NCBI GenBank assembly: GCA_017481065.1
Contig: JAFUPT010000019.1
Span: 1-46,183, forward strand
Length of the DNA stretch: 46,183 nt
Direction: 5' to 3'
Source: Clostridia bacterium
Lineage (GTDB): Bacteria; Bacillota_A; Clostridia; Christensenellales; Aristaeellaceae
Shown here: piece by piece, positions 33,340 to 41,257 of the stretch
Layout: the number at the start of each line of letters is the position of its first letter
How positions within the stretch are numbered: the stretch's first letter is position 1
Notes under the pieces: generated by a model
Seen by the model: the letters and a program-made list of their open reading frames with translations, nothing else
What the model was told of the DNA's origin: nothing
Database searches by the model: none
Position numbers and translations under genes: made by a program

Positions 33340-33420
33340 TTTATTTTCCTCCACTTCGGAAATGGCTTTTGCTTAGTATATGCGCCGCCCAGCCACCGCA
33401 AGCGGGGCAAACCCCGCTAG

Positions 33421-33449
33421 ATTATACACCAGCGCCGCCGCAAAAGCAA
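33421..33449 (-). promoter_or_regulatory. Promoter of uppP
   Basis: TTGCTT (33444-33449), a 17-base spacer and TATAAT (33421-33426) on the minus strand. A small hairpin, AGCGGGG/CCCCGCT (33401-33418), sits around the predicted transcript start. Confidence 0.78.
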
Positions 33450-33452
33450 GAT

Positions 33453-33479
33453 GAACCGCCCAGTGCATCTGGGCGGTTC
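33453..33479 (-). terminator. Terminator of the DUF1540 gene
   Basis: Perfect 11-bp stem, GAACCGCCCAG (33453-33463) and CTGGGCGGTTC (33469-33479), with a 5-base loop; on the minus strand ATCTTGCTTTTG follows. Confidence 0.75.
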
Positions 33480-33494
33480 CGCAGTTCTGCCTGC

Positions 33495-33668
33495 TTACTT
33501 GCACTTGTAGCTTGCGCACATGCTCTCATCGCATGCCTTGCCGCTGTGGCAGTTGGTGCCGGGCTCCACCTGGATGCTGGACAGGGAGCAGTAATTCTCG
33601 TTGTCGCAGTGGTAATTGCAGCTCACGACGCCGCAGCGGATGTTCTTATTTGCCTGCTTCTGGCTCAT
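33495..33668 (-). CDS. DUF1540 small cysteine-rich protein
   Basis: A 57-residue gene below common length cutoffs. The protein begins MSQKQANKNIRCGVVSCNYH and has eight cysteines at 12, 17, 21, 27, 40, 46, 51 and 56. The pattern C-x-V-x2-C-x-Y then N-x-C-x4-I-x-V matches DUF1540, a family common in Clostridia, thought to bind metal but without known function. Start ATG 33668 follows GAGGTGA by six bases. A strong stem-loop lies 15 bases after the stop. It stands between the ASCH and uppP genes. Confidence 0.85.
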   Translation of the reverse strand: MSQKQANKNIRCGVVSCNYHCDNENYCSLSSIQVEPGTNCHSGKACDESMCASYKCK

Positions 33669-33733
33669 TTTGATTCACCTCGTCAGTTTTTTACCCTGTG
33701 GGCGAGGTTTATTCTTGCCGGAGCCTGCACAGA

Positions 33734-34186
33734 TTATGCGCCGGTGTAAGCCGTGCGGAATTCCACGAAAACCAGGGGCGCATCATCCCGGAACTCGCCG
33801 CCCACTTCCTCGATCTCGATTTTGATTGCAGGCAGGCGGATTTCCTTCCAAGCATCAAGGCTTTCGGCTTCCGCCTCGACAGCGCAGTGGGCATCGGAAA
33901 TTTCGCCGAGCGCGATGCTGCGCACAGACAGTACCTCCGCCACAGCGCGGGGCTTTTCCTGCCAATCGCACACGATGATGAAATCGCCGCGCTCAAGCGG
34001 GCGGTTCATGTTGGCGCGGTAGCCATCCGCAGGATAGATCATGGCCGTCTTTTCGCCGCGCACAACCCTTTCAGCAGCGCAGTCCGCACTGGCTTTGTCC
34101 ATGCCGAAGCAGATGCTCCATGCATATTTCGTGCTTTCATCCCTGCCGGTTTCGGCGAGGAATTTTTTCCAATAGTTATTCAGCAT
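33734..34186 (-). CDS. ASCH domain protein
   Basis: 150 residues. The pattern (MLNNYWKKF...YAWSICFGMDKASADCAAERVVRGEKTAMIYP, then RPLERGDFIIVCDWQEKPRAVAEVLSVRSIALGEISDAHCAVEAE, ending FVEFRTAY) matches the ASCH fold, a PUA-like beta barrel proposed to bind RNA or modified nucleobases; some members are N4-acetylcytidine amidohydrolases. Start ATG 34186 has AGGAG seven bases upstream; an ATG at 34192 is too close to it. It lies two bases after the S41 protease stop and is probably translationally coupled. Confidence 0.85.
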   Translation of the reverse strand: MLNNYWKKFLAETGRDESTKYAWSICFGMDKASADCAAERVVRGEKTAMIYPADGYRANMNRPLERGDFIIVCDWQEKPRAVAEVLSVRSIALGEISDAHCAVEAEAESLDAWKEIRLPAIKIEIEEVGGEFRDDAPLVFVEFRTAYTGA

Positions 34187-34188
34187 TT

Positions 34189-35385
34189 TCATTCTCCTAT
34201 TTCTGTTTGCAGCCAGCTTACGGCGGAGCGCAGCTGCGCATCGTTTTCAATGTCCGGAATTCCCGGCAGGGTGCGCATATCCTCCCCCGCCTCAGCGATA
34301 ATATCCGGGGTCACGCCCTCGCCGTGAATGGAGCGGCCCTGGGGCGTAAAATAGCTGGAAAAGGTATACTGCATGCCGGAACCATCCTCCGGAAAGCTCA
34401 GCAGCGCCTGCACCACGCCCTTTCCATAGCTCCGGGAACCGATGACGGCGCCGCGGCTCCAGTCCTGCACAGCACCGGCAAGAATTTCCGATGCGCTTGC
34501 CGACATTCCGTTGATGAGCAGCGCCAGCGGCACATCGCAGTATTCGCCTTCGGAGAAGTATTCCACCCGGTTGCCGGCCCTGTCCTCGGTATAGACGATC
34601 AATCCTTCGGGCAGGATTTCATCCGCAATGGCCACCACATCATCCAGCAGGCCGCCGGGATTGTTCCGCAGGTCGATCACCAGACCCGCCATCCCAGCAT
34701 CCTGCAGGCCGTTGAGCGCCTCGGAGAAGGCTTCAACATCATCCCCGGAGAACTGGAAAATGGCGATATAGCCGATATTGCCCGGCAGCATAGCGGACGC
34801 CACATTGGAATAATGCACGCTGTTTCGCGTGATGGATAGCTCCGCTTCCCCGCTATCCCGCTGCAGCCGCAAAAGCACCTGCGTGCCGTTTTCGCCCTTG
34901 AGCTGCTGTATGGCGGCCTCAAGATTCTCCGTATCCACGGCGTTTCCATCTATGGCGGTGATCACATCCCCCGCCTTCACGCCTGCCTCATCCGCCGGGG
35001 AACCCTCGTACACGCGCAGAACTTCCAGCCCGCCGTTTTCATTTCCGAGCAGCAGGATGCCCAGGCCATCGTAGCTGCCCTCAATATCCTGGCTGTGGCG
35101 CGTCATCTCCTCCGGCGTGAAATAGAGGCTGTACGGATCCCCCAGCGATTCCAACATGCCCCGGATTGCGCCGTCCATAAGCGCATTTTCATCAACTTCC
35201 CGATAATAGTTCTCTGCAACTGTGCTGCGTGCGGCTTCCAGCTTGGCATAGCGTTTGAGCATTTCATAGGCTTCCCCATCAACAAGATGCAGTTTACCCC
35301 CGCCCACGAGGATCACGAGCGAGGAAAGCACCACCGCTGCAACCAGCACCCACGCAGCAGCCACCAGGATGTTGTTTTTCCGCAT
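34189..35385 (-). CDS. C-terminal processing protease, peptidase family S41
   Basis: 398 residues. One N-terminal membrane anchor, a helical region, a PDZ domain (GLGILLLGNENGGLEVLRVYEGSPADEAGVKAGDVITAIDG) and the S41 catalytic domain (LVIDLRNNPGGLLDDVV, catalytic Ser in NGMSASASEILAG, catalytic Lys in GSRSYGKGVVQ). It cleaves substrate C termini outside the membrane. Start ATG 35385 has GGAGG five bases before it; a TTG at 35397 overlaps that site. In spore formers such CtpB-like enzymes can process sporulation signals, but a general role is equally possible. Confidence 0.93.
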   Translation of the reverse strand: MRKNNILVAAAWVLVAAVVLSSLVILVGGGKLHLVDGEAYEMLKRYAKLEAARSTVAENYYREVDENALMDGAIRGMLESLGDPYSLYFTPEEMTRHSQDIEGSYDGLGILLLGNENGGLEVLRVYEGSPADEAGVKAGDVITAIDGNAVDTENLEAAIQQLKGENGTQVLLRLQRDSGEAELSITRNSVHYSNVASAMLPGNIGYIAIFQFSGDDVEAFSEALNGLQDAGMAGLVIDLRNNPGGLLDDVVAIADEILPEGLIVYTEDRAGNRVEYFSEGEYCDVPLALLINGMSASASEILAGAVQDWSRGAVIGSRSYGKGVVQALLSFPEDGSGMQYTFSSYFTPQGRSIHGEGVTPDIIAEAGEDMRTLPGIPDIENDAQLRSAVSWLQTEIGE

Positions 35386-35403
35386 TTCCGCCTCCAAGAA
35401 AGA

Positions 35404-35430
35404 AGCGGCGGTCCTAAGCAGGCCGTCGCT
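35404..35430 (-). terminator. Possible terminator of the PucR-type gene
   Basis: AGCGGCGG (35404-35411) pairs with CCGTCGCT (35423-35430) including one wobble; on the minus strand TCTTTCTT follows. Confidence 0.5.
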
Positions 35431-35468
35431 CCCGGATTCTCTATTCTATTCCGCTTGTCCAGCCGGAA

Positions 35469-36539
35469 TTACAGGCGATTCTTGCGGCTGCTGGTATTTT
35501 TGCCCAGCAGCATCATCATCTTGAAGGTTACGGCGTCGTCAAAGTTGCGCAGGTCAAGGCCGATGGCGCGCTGCACCTTTTCGAGGCGGTAAACCAGGGT
35601 GTTGCGGTGGATGTAGAGCTTGCGCGCGGTTTCGGAAAGGTTCAGGCTGTTATCGAAGAAGGTTTCGATGGTATGAACCATTTCATCATTGAAGAGGCGC
35701 GCGGTCTTGCGGTTGAAGATCATGGCATTGTAGCCGGTGCACATATCCGCAGGCACATCGTTCAGGAAGCGCTCCAGCAGTAGGTTGCGGTAGATGAACA
35801 CATTGCGGTTGCCATGGTATACGCGGCCCACGTTGATGGCGTTGCGGGCCTCCTCATATGCCTCGGGGATGCTGACGAGATCATCCCGGGGATTGGAAAT
35901 GCCAACGTACACAGCGGTGCCATACTCGGTGAGGAAGCTCATCTCGATGGCCTTGGCATACTCCTCCAGCTCGGAGAAGTTCACTTCCTCATCAACGCTC
36001 TTGAGCATTGCAAGGGAATGGCGGCCAACCTCGGCGAGGAGATCGCTCTCATCATCCAGGCTGTTGCTGAGTATCTGCATTGCGGCTTCCGCCTCGATAT
36101 CCACGAAGTAGAAATAGAGCACGCAGCGCTTCTTCTCAACGGGAATGTTGTGCTCCACTGCGAGGGCTTCGAACTCGCTGGTTTCGATCTCGCCGCGCAG
36201 CATCAGGCGCAGGGACTGCTCACAGCTGGTGTGGCTCATGTCCTCGTTGAGGATCAGGTTGATCAGTTCGGCGCAGAGCACGGCGCATTTCTTGATTTCT
36301 TCACTGTCGCCCTGCAGGCAGATGTAGATGGGCTGGTCCTCAGAGGTGCCGATCAGGGTAACGCCGCCGTAGATGAGCGGCATGGTGGGATTGGTGCGCA
36401 TGGGCTCAGGCAGGTTGAATACGCGCTGATCACCTTCGGGCACAATAACATTGCCGTTCGTATCCAGCAGCAGCGCAGACATATCCACCATATTCAGGAT
36501 GCGCGCGATTTTCAAAGTGATGCGGTGATCAAGATACAT
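35469..36539 (-). CDS. PucR/CdaR-type transcriptional regulator
   Basis: 356 residues. The C terminus holds the PucR helix-turn-helix (about 300-340: FFDNSLNLSETARKLYIHRNTLVYRLEKVQRAIGLDLRNFDDAVTFKM), where the HRNTLxYRL pattern is diagnostic. The middle region resembles a GGDEF-like sensor remnant found in this family (VYVGISNPRDDLVSIPEAYEEARNAINVG). Members respond to purine, sugar diacid or other metabolites; the ligand here is unknown. Start ATG 36539 follows AAAGGCGAG. It has its own promoter and faces no obvious target operon. Confidence 0.88.
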   Translation of the reverse strand: MYLDHRITLKIARILNMVDMSALLLDTNGNVIVPEGDQRVFNLPEPMRTNPTMPLIYGGVTLIGTSEDQPIYICLQGDSEEIKKCAVLCAELINLILNEDMSHTSCEQSLRLMLRGEIETSEFEALAVEHNIPVEKKRCVLYFYFVDIEAEAAMQILSNSLDDESDLLAEVGRHSLAMLKSVDEEVNFSELEEYAKAIEMSFLTEYGTAVYVGISNPRDDLVSIPEAYEEARNAINVGRVYHGNRNVFIYRNLLLERFLNDVPADMCTGYNAMIFNRKTARLFNDEMVHTIETFFDNSLNLSETARKLYIHRNTLVYRLEKVQRAIGLDLRNFDDAVTFKMMMLLGKNTSSRKNRL

Positions 36540-36593
36540 ATTCTCACTCGCCTTTCAATGGATTTGGCAGGATATACAAGCCATTCTATGGAA

Positions 36594-36622
36594 ATTATAT
36601 TCCGATTTGTGCAAACCGTCAA
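36594..36622 (-). promoter_or_regulatory. Promoter of the PucR-type gene
   Basis: TTGACG (36617-36622), a 17-base spacer, TATAAT (36594-36599) on the minus strand. Confidence 0.87.
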
Positions 36623-36687
36623 GCAAATTTAGGTGTGCAATATAAAGCAAAGGTTAATTCTCAGTCAAAATTTGCAGCATTATGACG

Positions 36688-36713
36688 AAAAAAGCCGCTC
36701 CAAACGGAGCGGC
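36688..36713 (-). terminator. Terminator of infC-rpmI-rplT
   Basis: GCCGCTCC (36694-36701) pairs with GGAGCGGC (36706-36713); on the minus strand TTTTTT follows (36688-36693). Confidence 0.92.
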
Positions 36714-36727
36714 GAATAAACTGTTTT

Positions 36728-37084
36728 TTACTTAACAGCTGCCTTGGCCTTCTCTGCCAGAGCTGCGAAAGCAGCGGGATCGGAGATAGCCAGTTCGGCC
36801 AGAACCTTGCGGTTGATATCGATGCCGGCGACCTTCAGGCCGTTGATCATCTTGGAATAGGACAGGCCGTTGATGCGGGCTGCGGCGTTGATACGGGCAA
36901 TCCACAGGCGACGGAAGTCGCGCTTCTTCAGCTTACGGCCGATGTATGCATAACGCAGGGAACGGCGAACCTGTTCGCTGGCTGCACGATACTGCTTGCT
37001 CTTTGCGCCAAAGTAACCCTTGGCGAGCTTCATAATCTTACGCTTTTTCTTCTGTGCGTTCACTGCACGCTTTACTCTTGCCAT
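36728..37084 (-). CDS. rplT: 50S ribosomal protein L20
   Basis: 118 residues, the standard length. It begins [33 protein letters not shown] and contains [26 protein letters not shown], diagnostic for bL20. It binds 23S rRNA early in large-subunit assembly and, in Bacillota, represses its own operon by binding the infC leader RNA. AAGGAGG precedes ATG 37084. It is 15 bases after rpmI. Confidence 0.99.
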   Translation of the reverse strand: MARVKRAVNAQKKKRKIMKLAKGYFGAKSKQYRAASEQVRRSLRYAYIGRKLKKRDFRRLWIARINAAARINGLSYSKMINGLKVAGIDINRKVLAELAISDPAAFAALAEKAKAAVK

Positions 37085-37099
37085 TCTTGATTCGCCTCC

Positions 37100-37297
37100 T
37101 TACTTGTAGGGGATGAGTTTCTTCATGGTTCTGCCTTCGGTGGTGGTCAGGTACTCGGCCTTACGCAGGTTACGGGTACGCTTGGTGGGCTTCTTGGTCA
37201 GGATATGACGCTTGAAAGCCTGAGCGTGCTTGACCTTACCGGACTTGGTGAGATTGAAGCGCTTTGCTGCGCCCTTATGAGTTTTCTGCTTGGGCAT
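37100..37297 (-). CDS. rpmI: 50S ribosomal protein L35
   Basis: 65 residues with the typical bL35 start [46 protein letters not shown]. It is a small structural protein of the large subunit. AGGAGG lies eight bases before ATG 37297. It sits between infC (32 bases upstream) and rplT, the conserved operon order. Confidence 0.99.
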   Translation of the reverse strand: MPKQKTHKGAAKRFNLTKSGKVKHAQAFKRHILTKKPTKRTRNLRKAEYLTTTEGRTMKKLIPYK

Positions 37298-37329
37298 TGG
37301 GGTTTCCTCCTCTCATCAGTGGCTATGCG

Positions 37330-37842
37330 TTAGTTCGCATCCTTGGGGCTAACGAACATCGACATGTTGCGGCCTTCGATTATCGGCTGCTTATCGACAG
37401 TTCCGTACTCCTTGATTCGCTCTGCAAAATCGCGCATTACCTCGCGTCCGATTTCGGAGTGGGTAATCTGGCGGCCGCGGAAACGAATCGTTACCTTAAC
37501 CTTGTTTCCATCCTGCAGGAACTTGATAGCGTTCTTCACGCGAACGTCCACATCATGATCCTCGATGGTAGCGGAAAGGCGCACCTCTTTAACTTCAATG
37601 ACCTTCTGATTTTTTCGGATCTCGCGTTCGCGCTTGGACTGCTCAAAGCGATACTTGCCGTAGTCCATCAGCTTGCAAACGGGCGGCTTCGCCTGAGGGG
37701 CGATTTTGACAAGATCGAGCTCCTGCTCCTCTGCCAAGTTCAGTGCCTGGCGGATGGGCATAACACCCAGCTGTTCGCCGTTCTGATCTACGACTCGAAC
37801 CTCTCGGTCGCGGATCTCCTCGTTAATCATGAGATCGTTAAT
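37330..37842 (-). CDS. infC: Translation initiation factor IF-3, ATT start
   Basis: 170 residues. Typical IF-3: NDLMINEEIRDREVRVVDQNGEQLGVMPIRQAL at the N terminus, linker GKYRFEQSKREREIRKNQK, and the C-terminal domain (VKEVRLSATIEDHDVDVRVKNAIKFL, VTIRFRGRQITHSEIG). IF-3 keeps ribosomal subunits apart and checks initiation codons. The AGGAGGTG site is correctly spaced only from ATT at 37840-37842; the first in-frame ATG is 12 bases further and too distant. ATT or other rare starts are a known self-control feature of infC. The leader contains a terminator. Confidence 0.93.
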   Translation of the reverse strand: MNDLMINEEIRDREVRVVDQNGEQLGVMPIRQALNLAEEQELDLVKIAPQAKPPVCKLMDYGKYRFEQSKREREIRKNQKVIEVKEVRLSATIEDHDVDVRVKNAIKFLQDGNKVKVTIRFRGRQITHSEIGREVMRDFAERIKEYGTVDKQPIIEGRNMSMFVSPKDAN

Positions 37843-37858
37843 GCGGATGCACCTCCTG
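37840..37858 (-). promoter_or_regulatory. RBS and non-canonical ATT start of infC
   Basis: AGGAGGTG is followed at normal distance by ATT-AAC-GAT-CTC-ATG on the minus strand. The spacing favours ATT as initiator. Confidence 0.75.
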
Positions 37859-37985
37859 AAAAAGTTGTGGTAATGAAAAAGAGCAGCGCAAAGCGCCACT
37901 CTTCAAACAAACCCATTCCCGGGATGATTTCATTCGGAACCGCTGCATTGTGCACGCAGGGTGAGAAGTGGTCGCTTCTGCTTAC
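37843..37985 (-). ncRNA. infC operon leader (L20-leader type attenuator)
   Basis: About 140 bases of untranslated leader between the predicted start point and the infC RBS. It ends in an intrinsic terminator placed before the RBS, the arrangement of Bacillota L20 leaders, where L20 binding favours early termination. The L20-binding fold itself was not modelled. Confidence 0.65.
37875..37903 (-). terminator. Attenuator terminator in the infC leader
   Basis: AAGAGCAGCGC (37879-37889) and GCGCCACTCTT (37893-37903) pair over 11 positions with two wobbles; on the minus strand TTTTTCATT follows. Confidence 0.85.
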
Positions 37986-37991
37986 TCGGTT

Positions 37992-38020
37992 ATTATAGCA
38001 CAGCCCACCCCGCAAGGCAA
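37992..38020 (-). promoter_or_regulatory. Promoter of infC-rpmI-rplT
   Basis: TTGCCT (38015-38020), a 17-base spacer, TATAAT (37992-37997) preceded by TGC (extended -10). Confidence 0.85.
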
Positions 38021-38038
38021 GGGTATTTCCTGTTAATT

Positions 38039-39073
38039 TTATCCTCTCAGTTTGCCGATCAGGTTAAAGATCAGGAAAACCGCAAGGTTCACCAGCACGA
38101 TGGCTGCGCCCGCCGGAATGGAATAGAGGCAGGAGAGCATGATGCCCACCACAAAGCACACCACCGATACCACAGCCGAGGATACCAGCACATGGCGGAA
38201 GTGGGAAAAGACCCGCATCGATGTGAGCGCCGGGAAGATGATCAGGCTGGATATGAGCATCGTGCCCATCATGCGCATGCCGATCACGATGGTGACCGCC
38301 GTGAGGATGGCGATCAGCATGTTGTAAAGCCCCGCCCGCGTGCCGGTGGCCCGGGCAAAGGGTTCATCAAAGGTCACGGCGAAGATGCGGTTGCAGAACA
38401 ACACGAAGAGCACGATGACCGCGATGGACAGCGTGACCGAAATCGCCACATCCGCCGGGCTCATGGCCAGGATGGAACCGAACATGTAGTTCATCACATC
38501 CACATTCATGCCGCTGGTGAGGGATGTGACCAGCACACCCACCGCCAGCGCCGATGTGGAGAGCAGTGCGATGGCCGCATCGCCGCGCAGGCTGCTGCCC
38601 TCGCTCATGCGCAGGATCAGAAATGCCAGCGCGATCACCACCACCAGCGTAAACGGCAGCGGGGATCCTGCAATGCCCGCGCACAGGCGCGCAATGCCGC
38701 CCTTCATCCCCTCCGGCAGGAAGGCGGGCAGGGAATCCACCGTTACAAAGCCCAGCGATGCCGCGATGCTCAGCGCGCCGAAACCCACATGGGACAGGCC
38801 ATCGCCGATCATCGAATAGCGCTTGAGCACGAGTGTCACGCCCAGCAGCGCCGCGCACAGCGCCACCAGAACGCCCACAACCAGCGCGCGCTGGATGAAT
38901 TTATATTCCAAATAAGCGCCCATCTCCGCAAAGGCGGCGATGATGAAATCAAAGTTCACAGCGACCAGCACCAGTGCCAGCAGGGCAAGCGCGGCCAGCG
39001 CAATCCGCGCATTCCGCTGGGAACGGTCCTTATGCCCGGCGGGTTTGAGAAGCAACTCTAAAAAATGAGCCAT
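38039..39073 (-). CDS. znuB: Zinc ABC transporter permease
   Basis: 344 residues of the metal ABC permease family (ZnuB/AdcB/MntB). Several membrane helices follow an N-terminal extension with an extra helix (about 20-50). Family blocks: LGVTLVLKRYSMIGDGLSHVGFGALSIA and VIGMRMMGTMLISSLIIFPALTSMRVF. ATG 39073 follows GGAAAGGGTG and lies inside the 3' end of the ATPase gene (16-base overlap); an ATG 21 bases upstream lacks this RBS. It is the last gene of znuA-fur-znuC-znuB; zinc is inferred from the His-rich binding protein. Confidence 0.9.
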   Translation of the reverse strand: MAHFLELLLKPAGHKDRSQRNARIALAALALLALVLVAVNFDFIIAAFAEMGAYLEYKFIQRALVVGVLVALCAALLGVTLVLKRYSMIGDGLSHVGFGALSIAASLGFVTVDSLPAFLPEGMKGGIARLCAGIAGSPLPFTLVVVIALAFLILRMSEGSSLRGDAAIALLSTSALAVGVLVTSLTSGMNVDVMNYMFGSILAMSPADVAISVTLSIAVIVLFVLFCNRIFAVTFDEPFARATGTRAGLYNMLIAILTAVTIVIGMRMMGTMLISSLIIFPALTSMRVFSHFRHVLVSSAVVSVVCFVVGIMLSCLYSIPAGAAIVLVNLAVFLIFNLIGKLRG

Positions 39074-39771
39074 TTTTTCACCCTTTCCGCGCATACGCAG
39101 CTGTATTTCCGGTATTCCTCCAGGCTGCCCCAGAAGCTGACGCCCTTATCTACCACGAGAACCTTGTTTGCATCCTTCATCGCGCCGCGCAGGTCATGGG
39201 TGACCATCACGATGCTCACGCCGTGCTCCCGGTTGAGGCGGCGGATCAGGCCGTAGAGCTCGTCGGTGGACGCAGGATCGAGGCCGGTGACCGGCTCGTC
39301 CAGGATCAGCAGCGAATCCGTGGCGCAGAGCGCCCGGGCGAGCAGCACGCGCTGCTGCTGTCCTCCGGAGAGGGTGCGGTAGCTCTTCTCGCGCAGATGC
39401 TCCACATCCAGCATCGCCATCTTCTCCCGCGCCTTTTCCGCCAGCTTCCGCGAATAGAAAAAGCGGCCGCCCAGCTGGTTTGCGCAGCCGGAGAGCACAA
39501 CCTCCTCCACGGAGGCAGGGAAATCCCTCTGCGCCGCGGTCTGCTGGGGCAGGTAGCCGATTTGGTTTTTCTTCAAGCCGTCTCCATAGCGGATGGAGCC
39601 GGTTTTTGCATACACCAGGCCCAGCATCGCGCGCATGAGCGTGCTCTTGCCCGATCCATTTTCGCCGACGACCACCAGGTAATCGCCCCGGTTTACATCG
39701 AAGCTCACATGCTCGACGGCGGGTACGCCCTCAAAGGCAATGGTGACATCCGTGAGTGTGATCAGCGCCAT
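39058..39771 (-). CDS. znuC: Zinc ABC transporter ATPase
   Basis: 237 residues. Walker A GENGSGKST, Q-loop IGYLPQQTAAQRDFP, signature LSGGQQQRVLLARAL, Walker B LLILDEPVTGLD and H-loop VMVTHDLRGAM are intact. The IGYLPQ and VEEVVLSG segments are typical of ZnuC-type ATPases. ATG 39771 follows AGGAGG by nine bases and overlaps the fur-family gene by 41 bases, so the two are probably translated in a coupled manner. Confidence 0.93.
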   Translation of the reverse strand: MALITLTDVTIAFEGVPAVEHVSFDVNRGDYLVVVGENGSGKSTLMRAMLGLVYAKTGSIRYGDGLKKNQIGYLPQQTAAQRDFPASVEEVVLSGCANQLGGRFFYSRKLAEKAREKMAMLDVEHLREKSYRTLSGGQQQRVLLARALCATDSLLILDEPVTGLDPASTDELYGLIRRLNREHGVSIVMVTHDLRGAMKDANKVLVVDKGVSFWGSLEEYRKYSCVCAERVKKWLIF

Positions 39772-40189
39772 GCTCCGTTTCCTCCTGCGCATCCGTACAA
39801 TGCGCGCAAATTCCCATCAAAACCGTCTCCCGGGGATCCAAGCGGAAGCCGTGATCCGTAAAAATATGCTTCGCCAGGCCATCCATCAAGTTGCAGTTCA
39901 CATGCATCAGCTTTCCGCAGGCGCGGCACATCATGTGGAAATGGCCATCGCAGGCGGCATTATCCGCCACATGCTGGTACTGGGTCACGCCCCGGGCATT
40001 CTGGTACTTGCGCACGCTTCCCTGCTCGGCAAGCTGCTCCAGATAGCGGTAGGCGGTGCTGCGGCCGATTTTTTCGCCCTGCTCCTCCATTTTGAATACG
40101 AGATCATCCACCGTGAAGTTTTTCAGATCATTCTGCTTCAAAAAAGCGAGCATTTCCCGCTTCTGACGGGTGCTGTATTCGCCGCGCAT
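39731..40189 (-). CDS. Fur family regulator, probably zinc-responsive (Zur)
   Basis: 152 residues. An N-terminal winged helix (STRQKREMLAFLK...GRSTAYRYLEQLAEQG) and a dimerisation domain with the structural zinc site Cys88, Cys91 (CRAC) and Cys128, Cys131 (CAHC), plus HFHMMC at 83-88. The tail is His-rich (ETEHGADHTHGCHHCL), unusual and suggestive of extra metal sensing. It is encoded inside a zinc uptake operon, so a Zur role is the simplest inference; PerR or Fur cannot be excluded. Its ATG overlaps the binding-protein TGA by one base (TGATG). Confidence 0.88.
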   Translation of the reverse strand: MRGEYSTRQKREMLAFLKQNDLKNFTVDDLVFKMEEQGEKIGRSTAYRYLEQLAEQGSVRKYQNARGVTQYQHVADNAACDGHFHMMCRACGKLMHVNCNLMDGLAKHIFTDHGFRLDPRETVLMGICAHCTDAQEETEHGADHTHGCHHCL

Positions 40190-41109
40190 CAGTTTAAACC
40201 TTCCTTCAGAGCCTCAATATTGCGCTCCATGAGGGTGAGATAGGTCTCCCCCGCGCTGAAATCCGCCTCGCTCACATTCTGGATGGAATGGAAGCTGAGG
40301 ATTTTTGCACCGGTCTCCTCCGCGATGGTCTGGGCGGTCTTGCCGCTGGAGAGCTCGATGGTATAAACCGCCGGAACCTTGTCCTTCGCCACCCTGTCGA
40401 TCAGCTCCATCATGGTTCTGGCGCTGGGCTCGCTCTCAGCGGCGCAGCTCGGGAAGGCGGACACATAATCCAGTCCATATTCCCGGGCAAAATAGATGAA
40501 GGGGAAGCGGTCGGCAAAGATCATTTCCGTCCGGGCGGCGGTGCTCACGATATCGCGGAACTGCGCGTCGATCTTTTCGATCTCAGCGCAGTAAGCGCCG
40601 GCATTTTCCTGCCAGGCGGCGGCCTTTGCGCCGTCAATTTCGCTGAGTTTAGCAGCCAGTGCTTCCACCATACGAACAGCGTTCACAGGAGAGGTCCAGA
40701 TATGCTCATCGTACTCGGCAGCATCATGGTGGTCGTGCTCGTGGCCATGATCACCCTCGATGGCCTCCACGCAATCAAACATGCGCAGGCTTTCCGGCGC
40801 ATCGGAGCCGAAGGTGGCAAGGATATCCTCCACCCAGGCGTCGCTCTCGCCGCCGATATAGATAAAGAGATCACATTCGGCGATGGCCATGATATCCGCT
40901 GGGGTCGGCTCATAGGAGTGCACCTCCGCGCCGGGCTTGATCAGCAGGCGCAATTCGGCATTATCCCCGGCAACCGCGCGGGCGAAATCATAGCAGGGGA
41001 AATTCGTGCAGACAATGCTGAGCTTTTTTCCAGCTTCAGAAGCATTCGCGCCGCAGGCACACAGCGCCAGCACCAGGCAGAAAACCAACAGGATTTTGAA
41101 AATGCGCAT
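40189..41109 (-). CDS. znuA: Zinc-binding lipoprotein of ABC transporter
   Basis: 306 residues. Signal peptide with lipobox LCAC near residue 20. Metal ligands are visible: His in IKPGAEVHSYEPTPADI, His in EYDEHIWTSP, Asp in FADRFPFIYFAREYGLDY, and the FPSCAAESEPSA block of clostridial ZnuA. A His/Asp-rich loop (EGDHGHEHDHHDAAEYDEH) matches the zinc-scavenging loop of ZnuA. Start ATG 41109 has GAGG six bases upstream; a TTG at 41121 overlaps that site. It is the first gene of the operon behind a strong promoter and tandem repeats that may be the operator. Confidence 0.92.
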   Translation of the reverse strand: MRIFKILLVFCLVLALCACGANASEAGKKLSIVCTNFPCYDFARAVAGDNAELRLLIKPGAEVHSYEPTPADIMAIAECDLFIYIGGESDAWVEDILATFGSDAPESLRMFDCVEAIEGDHGHEHDHHDAAEYDEHIWTSPVNAVRMVEALAAKLSEIDGAKAAAWQENAGAYCAEIEKIDAQFRDIVSTAARTEMIFADRFPFIYFAREYGLDYVSAFPSCAAESEPSARTMMELIDRVAKDKVPAVYTIELSSGKTAQTIAEETGAKILSFHSIQNVSEADFSAGETYLTLMERNIEALKEGLN

Positions 41110-41129
41110 ATCATACCTCAAATTTGATT

Positions 41130-41151
41130 TTGAATTTCAATTTCAGTTTCA
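41130..41151. promoter_or_regulatory. Candidate metalloregulator operator before znuA
   Basis: Three tandem hexamers on the minus strand, TGAAAC-TGAAAT-TGAAAT (41134-41151), overlapping a palindrome TTGAATTTCAA (41130-41140). It sits just downstream of the -10 box, where a Fur-family repressor would block transcription. Confidence 0.5.
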
Positions 41152-41152
41152 T

Positions 41153-41182
41153 ATTATAAGGTACAGTATGTGCGCTTGTCAA
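41153..41182 (-). promoter_or_regulatory. Promoter of the zinc uptake operon
   Basis: TTGACA (41177-41182), an 18-base spacer, TATAAT (41153-41158) on the minus strand. Confidence 0.88.
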
Positions 41183-41205
41183 ATGAAATATGTGAAATTC
41201 AGGAT

Positions 41206-41235
41206 AAAAAACGGGCTCCGGCAAAACCGGAGCCC
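41206..41235 (-). terminator. Terminator of the mgl operon
   Basis: GGGCTCCGG (41213-41221) and CCGGAGCCC (41227-41235), a perfect 9-bp stem; on the minus strand TTTTTT follows (41206-41211). Confidence 0.92.
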
Positions 41236-41257
41236 ATTTGGCTGGCCGAACGCCCGT

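Noticed and set aside
37843..37985. A metabolite riboswitch upstream of infC
   Set aside because: The position, gene content and terminator fit an L20 protein-responsive leader; no riboswitch core motif was recognised.
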